From positions 1-64,000 of IMG/VR virus record IMGVR_UViG_3300037225_000138: a DNA stretch of 64,000 nt. The stretch is one strand, 5' to 3'. The translations under genes and the position numbers were made by a program. Under the pieces are notes generated by a model, which was not told where the DNA came from, searched no databases, and saw only the letters and a program-made list of their open reading frames with translations. Position 1 is the first letter of the stretch; each line of letters begins with the position of its first letter. This document shows positions 60,062-64,000 of this stretch, in pieces. Source of the stretch: a virus.

Positions 60062-60715
60062 ATGCGCATAATAGAATATGTTGACTTGGTTCAGGACTTC
60101 TTTGCAAATGATGTTGTAGGGGATATGAAATCCGTTTATCATCCGGGGGTGATCATTGGTCATCTACGCGATGTATTCCGTCAGATAGTCTATGAGACAT
60201 GGGAGAAGGGTAAGAGGGAGAGTGACTTCAGTCAACTGGACGCATGGAGTCGTACATATACGGCTGATGTATTTAGTCAGACGGGCAAGAGTGCTTATGC
60301 GTTTCTACCCATTACGCCTATTCTACTGCCAGACGGACTTGGAATAAGGCAAGTCTGTGACAATGCCGATAACACAAACGTCTTTGCACCTATTGAAGCA
60401 GGGGCTAATGTGGTGTTTGCGGAATTGGAAGTTGACACGATGGATGACACGCCTACATACAGGCTCGAGCAGAATAACCTTGCCACAACGGATGGAGAGC
60501 AAAGCCATATACTCAAACTTGACAGATTGCCTGTTGCTCCAAATGCAATAACAAAACTTGATATTCTTATGATAGTTTCGTTAGAACAACTCGGAGACTA
60601 CGATGAGGCCCCGATACCGGCAGGAGAAGAGGATAACATTGTGCAGAGAGTCATTGATGTGATGATGCACAAGCCGAAGCCTGACCCTACTATTGATAAT
60701 GAACCCATAACCTGA
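60062..60715 (+). CDS. Connector-like virion protein
   Basis: A 217-residue protein, MRIIEYVDLVQDFFANDVVG and so on, mixed alpha/beta with a beta-rich middle. Neighbours on both sides and order suggest a head-tail connector ring or neck protein. No family recognised. Gap to the next gene is five bases. Confidence 0.5.
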   Translation: MRIIEYVDLVQDFFANDVVGDMKSVYHPGVIIGHLRDVFRQIVYETWEKGKRESDFSQLDAWSRTYTADVFSQTGKSAYAFLPITPILLPDGLGIRQVCDNADNTNVFAPIEAGANVVFAELEVDTMDDTPTYRLEQNNLATTDGEQSHILKLDRLPVAPNAITKLDILMIVSLEQLGDYDEAPIPAGEEDNIVQRVIDVMMHKPKPDPTIDNEPIT

Positions 60716-60720
60716 TAGCC

Positions 60721-61530
60721 ATGAGTAACGCTATACCTAAGACCCCTGGATTCGTCACGATAAGATATGTCGTGATGTCTATTTTAAATAGGTTGGGGGA
60801 ATACAGCATGAAATCGTATAAAAGATTATGTCAGATAGCGATAGAGGGATATACAGAGGAACTTGCGTTATTTCACATAAATAACTCTCTTGAAGTTGTA
60901 TATCTTCATATGAGTACGGCCAAGACAGTTGACCTTCCTGCCGACTTCATTACATATACAAAAATAGGGATTCCTGTCAACGGTAAGTTAAGAGTATTGA
61001 CTCAACATGATCAACTCTTATTCCCGAGAGTATTTGATGATACACAAGTGGCAATAGGGAATACTACAGTTAATAGTGGTACCGGAATTTCTGATGCCCT
61101 TTTCTTTACCGATCACTGGAGGAATGGCCAATTTGTCGGAGGACTCTATGGGTTGCCAGGAGGTCTTGATCGTGCTTATTATCGTGTTGACATGGAAAGA
61201 AGGCAGATAGTCTTTTCAGGAAGCACCCCGAGGTCTGAAATCGTCCTTGAATACATCGGTACCGCATTAAAGCCAGATGGGTCATCGCTGATACCCCGTG
61301 AATGTGTTGATGCTCTTCGTAATTATGTTCTGTGGCAGATGGTTATTAACGACATGACAGGGTTTATGACTGGCCGGGCTCAGATGAAAACAGCAATGGC
61401 TGAGATAGGAAGGCGCAAACAGGAGTTCACCGAATCCATAGCAGCGTTACGTTCCTTTAATTTTGAGTTTACTGCGAATGAACTATTAAGTGTACTTAGA
61501 TCAGGTTATATGCAATCACCTAAACGATGA
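60721..61530 (+). CDS. Connector/tubular-type virion protein
   Basis: A 269-residue protein with a first half reading FVTIRYVVMSILNRLGEYSMKSYKRLCQIAIEGYTEELALF, a helical connector-like start, then beta-rich stretches (VDLPADFITYTKIGI) and a helical C-terminus with GRRKQEFTESIAALRSF. It resembles tail-tube-type connectors of podoviruses. It overlaps a tiny coupled frame at 61527. Confidence 0.55.
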   Translation: MSNAIPKTPGFVTIRYVVMSILNRLGEYSMKSYKRLCQIAIEGYTEELALFHINNSLEVVYLHMSTAKTVDLPADFITYTKIGIPVNGKLRVLTQHDQLLFPRVFDDTQVAIGNTTVNSGTGISDALFFTDHWRNGQFVGGLYGLPGGLDRAYYRVDMERRQIVFSGSTPRSEIVLEYIGTALKPDGSSLIPRECVDALRNYVLWQMVINDMTGFMTGRAQMKTAMAEIGRRKQEFTESIAALRSFNFEFTANELLSVLRSGYMQSPKR

Positions 61531-61598
61531 AAAATCAATCTGGCATATATCAAATGAAAAAGGCGATAATTAATCAGGAGGCTTCGCTGTGCAACTGA
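61527..61598 (+). CDS. Possible 23-residue coupling peptide
   Basis: MKNQSGIYQMKKAIINQEAS and three more residues. The ATG overlaps the stop of the connector gene (ATGA), and its stop lies just past the start of the FISUMP gene. It contains the Shine-Dalgarno of the next gene, so its translation could open or block it. Confidence 0.3.
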   Translation: MKNQSGIYQMKKAIINQEASLCN

Positions 61599-63196
61599 AA
61601 GATGTAAAACGATTTTTAGCATTGAACAGTGATGCGATCCCTGCTGATTTAAAACCAGAGGAGATAACCCACGCTCTGAATATGAGGATGGCGAGTAGCA
61701 ACGAGAAGCAGGGTGCCGGTGATGCTGAGACGTTACAGGGAGAAGTTGAAATACCTATCAATGCTACTGCAGACATCACTTATTATGGGCAGGCCATCGG
61801 TGGCAACTTTCTATATCAGGGATGGGATGAAATAAAAATAGGCACTCAAGTTTGGATGCGGAGGAATTGGGATGTCGCTTATCCGGGGAGCAAGGTTTAT
61901 AATGATAATGAGGCAAACAGGGCCATCTATGGAGGTCTTTACACATGGAACCAGATAATGTCAGTTGATTTTGCACCTGATGGATGGCATGTGCCTACGG
62001 ATGCAGAGATAACTGTTTTATTGACTTATATGGGGGGGTTGATGCTTGCCGGAGGACACATGAAAGAAGTGGGGGAAGAACATTGGACTGATCCGAATAC
62101 AGGAGCCGATGACTCATTTGGCTTCAGAGCATTGCCTGGAGGTAAGTTTGATAGCGTATTTGAGTTACTCGGAGCTAATGGGTTATTCTGGTTACAGGAT
62201 GAGAGTATATTTGCTGTTTCGATAGTCACCACTAAGAATGGTAGTTATTCTATGGATATAGCTGGTGACGGTCCGATAAATATTACTTGGGGTGACGGTT
62301 CCGCAGATACACCATATACACTTACGGGGACACCGCATACTTTTACTCATGCTTATACAGGGGTAGCAAAGACGATTACTATTTCCAATCCGGAAAATAT
62401 AACCAAATTTTTTGCACTTAATGATAACATAACAAGTATCACTGGTCTCAATCTATGCGATGGGCTCATCAATACCAATCTGAATAACAATCTAATTAGT
62501 TCTTTAGTGCTTGGGTCATGGCCTTCGTTAGAAAGTTTTAATGTGGGGTCAAATTTATTAACAAGTTTCATCGGATTACCGAGTTGGGTAAACCTGACAG
62601 ATTTGACTATTGACGATAATCCTATTACTACTGTTTTATTTTGTGCTGAATGGGTGAATCTTGTGGCCTTGTATTCCTACGGTGGCTTATTTGCAAGTGT
62701 TACGTTACATAAAGAATGGGTGAATTTGACCAATCTGGAGATAGCTGATAATCCGAATGTGGCGAGTGTGGGTACTTTTAAAGAATGGGTTAATCTATAT
62801 TCTATTAATGTGAGTTATACGAACATAACACACCTTGATACATTTGTTGAATGGATAAACCTTGCCCGGCTATACACAAGAGACTGTCCCAATATGGGTA
62901 ATGTGACTGTGTTCCCGGCATGGGTTCACATGGAAACTCTTTATTTAGCCAGTTGTCCAAACATAACATCTCTCGTCAATTATGCAACATGGACTGTACT
63001 CGTATTTTTGACTGTAAATGGATGTTCGATAACTGTGGCTAATGTGATTAACCAAATATTGATTGTATTGGATTCTTCGGGCATTACGACTGGGAATATA
63101 GACTTAGCAGGGGGGACAAATGCAGCACCGGCAGGATTGGGTATCACCGCAAAGAATAACCTCATTGCAAAAGGAGTAACCGTAACTACAAATTAA
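61589..63196 (+). CDS. FISUMP plus leucine-rich-repeat-like virion protein
   Basis: A 535-residue protein. GTG 61589 follows AGGAGG (61576-61581). Residues 1-60 (NSDAIPADLKPEEITHALNMRM...) resemble the opening of a stabilization-type protein. Residues about 82-200 match the FISUMP domain: GTQVWMRRNWDV, GGLYTWNQIMS, APDGWHVPTDAE and GFRALPGG, a C-type-lectin-like fold. Residues about 205-265 have an Ig/PKD-like segment, and about 270-510 show LRR-like units with repeated EWVNL. Such a surface could bind a host ligand. The ATG of the next gene overlaps the stop. Confidence 0.65.
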   Translation: MQLKDVKRFLALNSDAIPADLKPEEITHALNMRMASSNEKQGAGDAETLQGEVEIPINATADITYYGQAIGGNFLYQGWDEIKIGTQVWMRRNWDVAYPGSKVYNDNEANRAIYGGLYTWNQIMSVDFAPDGWHVPTDAEITVLLTYMGGLMLAGGHMKEVGEEHWTDPNTGADDSFGFRALPGGKFDSVFELLGANGLFWLQDESIFAVSIVTTKNGSYSMDIAGDGPINITWGDGSADTPYTLTGTPHTFTHAYTGVAKTITISNPENITKFFALNDNITSITGLNLCDGLINTNLNNNLISSLVLGSWPSLESFNVGSNLLTSFIGLPSWVNLTDLTIDDNPITTVLFCAEWVNLVALYSYGGLFASVTLHKEWVNLTNLEIADNPNVASVGTFKEWVNLYSINVSYTNITHLDTFVEWINLARLYTRDCPNMGNVTVFPAWVHMETLYLASCPNITSLVNYATWTVLVFLTVNGCSITVANVINQILIVLDSSGITTGNIDLAGGTNAAPAGLGITAKNNLIAKGVTVTTN

Positions 63197-64000
63197 TGAG
63201 TTTATCAGCCGAAATATTATCCCTTTCTTATGGTAGTGCGGTAGCCACAAAAACTTCTGCCTTAAAAACCGATTATTTGTCGGTAAGGCTTATAAAGAAC
63301 ATTGGTTTTCTTAATCCCAAGCAACCGTCATACGTAACCAATATACTGCTTTGTGGTAACTGCGTGGATCCTACAACAAGAAACCTTTATGTCTTTTATA
63401 TTGACACCTTCTATGGTTCTGCATGGATTATAGAGATAAACGTTGATACAAGAGTTCAGTCAGTGGTTTATTACGACAAGTACAATGCCATTGGCTTTGA
63501 TCCTCTACATAAATTCCAGAATGCAAAAGTAGTCTTTGGCCGGTTGGTGTGGACGGATAATAATGCTCCCATCTATCAGATGGACATTAAAAGGGCCAAA
63601 AACTCATTCTATTACAAGATTGGCTATGGTCAGTACCCAAATACGGCAGAATGGAATGCGGTAACATCTTATGGCATTGATCAGATAGTTTCCAATGGTA
63701 ATTATTTCTATAAGAGTATTGTTGATCATAATGTAGGATACGAACCATGGTCGGATAATGGGATTCATTGGGCAAGGCTCTGCATGATAGAAGACGCTTA
63801 TTATTCTATGAATATTGAGAATTTCTATTTTGAGCCTATGCCTCCCAAACATGCCCCGGTAGTGCAATATTATTCCGATGTAAGCCGTCAGGTCAATAGT
63901 CTCCGACAGACATTATTCCAGATTGCCTACCGATATGTTTATATGGATTGGAGAAGGAGTACGTTTTCTCCCGCAAGTATCGTCCCTATGCCAAATGGAG
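63196..64000 (+). CDS. N-terminal part of a tail/stabilization-type protein (3' end outside window)
   Basis: At least 268 residues, running off the window. It contains LVWTDNNAPIYQMDIKRAK at about residues 115-133 (a WTD-x5-(P)-x-I motif I recall from stabilization proteins), then a CBM5/12-like module at about 147-195 (WNAVTSYGIDQIVSNGNYFY...WSDNGIHWARL), and IAYRYVYMDWRRSTFSPAS just before the edge. The first residues overlap the preceding stop (TAATG). The left-edge fragment (1-899) looks like the rear of the same kind of protein. Confidence 0.6.
   Translation, partial: MSLSAEILSLSYGSAVATKTSALKTDYLSVRLIKNIGFLNPKQPSYVTNILLCGNCVDPTTRNLYVFYIDTFYGSAWIIEINVDTRVQSVVYYDKYNAIGFDPLHKFQNAKVVFGRLVWTDNNAPIYQMDIKRAKNSFYYKIGYGQYPNTAEWNAVTSYGIDQIVSNGNYFYKSIVDHNVGYEPWSDNGIHWARLCMIEDAYYSMNIENFYFEPMPPKHAPVVQYYSDVSRQVNSLRQTLFQIAYRYVYMDWRRSTFSPASIVPMPNG

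Noticed and set aside
61589-63196. Diversity-generating retroelement target (C-type-lectin-like FISUMP)
   Set aside because: No reverse transcriptase or template repeat was seen in the window, and no adenine-biased variable repeat was found; the idea stays open only for sequence outside the window.
1-64000. Integrase, repressor-based lysogeny module or insertion sequence
   Set aside because: No recombinase, transposase or clear CI-type repressor was recognised; wHTH proteins at 28260 and 20990 are not enough to claim lysogeny.

Overview
The window looks like most of the genome of a tailed, probably short-tailed (podovirus-like), double-stranded DNA phage of a Bacteroidetes host. Host evidence: nine promoter-like sites fit the Bacteroidetes pattern TTTG-N19/20-TAnnTTTG (one with a single mismatch at the last base), most start codons have A-rich leaders instead of Shine-Dalgarno sites, and several proteins belong to families common in Bacteroidetes and their phages (FISUMP domain, DUF4373/Lin1244-like, DUF3127-like). 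Phage evidence: large terminase, portal, scaffold-like protein and major capsid protein in order (46.1-53.3 kb), connector proteins, T4-type lysozyme, holin-like proteins and a 2587-residue ejection protein. I see no sheath, tape measure, integrase, DNA polymerase or RNA polymerase. The gene cut off at the right end (63196-64000) resembles the front part, and the one cut off at the left end (1-899) the rear part, of one large tail/stabilization protein, so the source genome may be circular or circularly permuted with only a short piece outside the window.

Layout: (1) 1-10.7 kb, rightward: end of the stabilization protein, two internal virion proteins and the giant ejection protein, closed by a terminator. 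(2) 10.8-24.06 kb, rightward early/replication block: helicase-primase, radical-SAM-like enzyme, two low-complexity repeat proteins, a GroES-like co-chaperonin, YqaJ nuclease and RecT annealing protein, RusA resolvase, a DUF3127-like OB protein, an HNH-like protein and many small unknowns. (3) 24.07-28.9 kb, mostly leftward: small accessory genes and a secreted lytic transglycosylase, with a divergent promoter pair at 27.8-27.9 kb. (4) 28.9-35.4 kb: a poorly coding, G-rich gap, a PAPS-reductase/DndC-like enzyme, small virion-like proteins, a glycosyltransferase-like protein, a DUF4373 replication-type protein behind a repeat-rich leader, a tandem co-chaperonin-like protein and a DNA methyltransferase remnant. 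(5) 35.4-46.1 kb: small virion-surface-like proteins, then a tightly overlapping glycan cassette with three nucleotide-sugar enzymes, about six glycosyltransferases, a flavoprotein and a methyltransferase. (6) 46.1-56.8 kb: terminase, head genes and a tail fibre. (7) 56.8-59.1 kb: lysis and envelope genes. (8) 59.15-64 kb: connectors, a FISUMP/leucine-rich-repeat protein and the start of the stabilization protein.

The most notable system is the cassette at 37.3-46.1 kb, preceded by an isolated glycosyltransferase-like gene at 31.8 kb. Its 4,6-dehydratase, RmlD/CapF-like reductase and UDP-GlcNAc 2-epimerase-like enzyme match the three steps used to make N-acetylated 6-deoxy-L-aminosugars (UDP-L-FucNAc, or L-RhaNAc/L-QuiNAc). 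It is read with, and abuts, the terminase and capsid genes, which suggests late expression and either glycosylation of the virion or remodelling of the host surface. A second candidate is the leader of the DUF4373 gene (32.89-33.02 kb), where a central CGTCACAG can pair with either of two flanking CTGTGACG copies, the second abutting the start codon. All functions come from reading the sequence; no database search was run.
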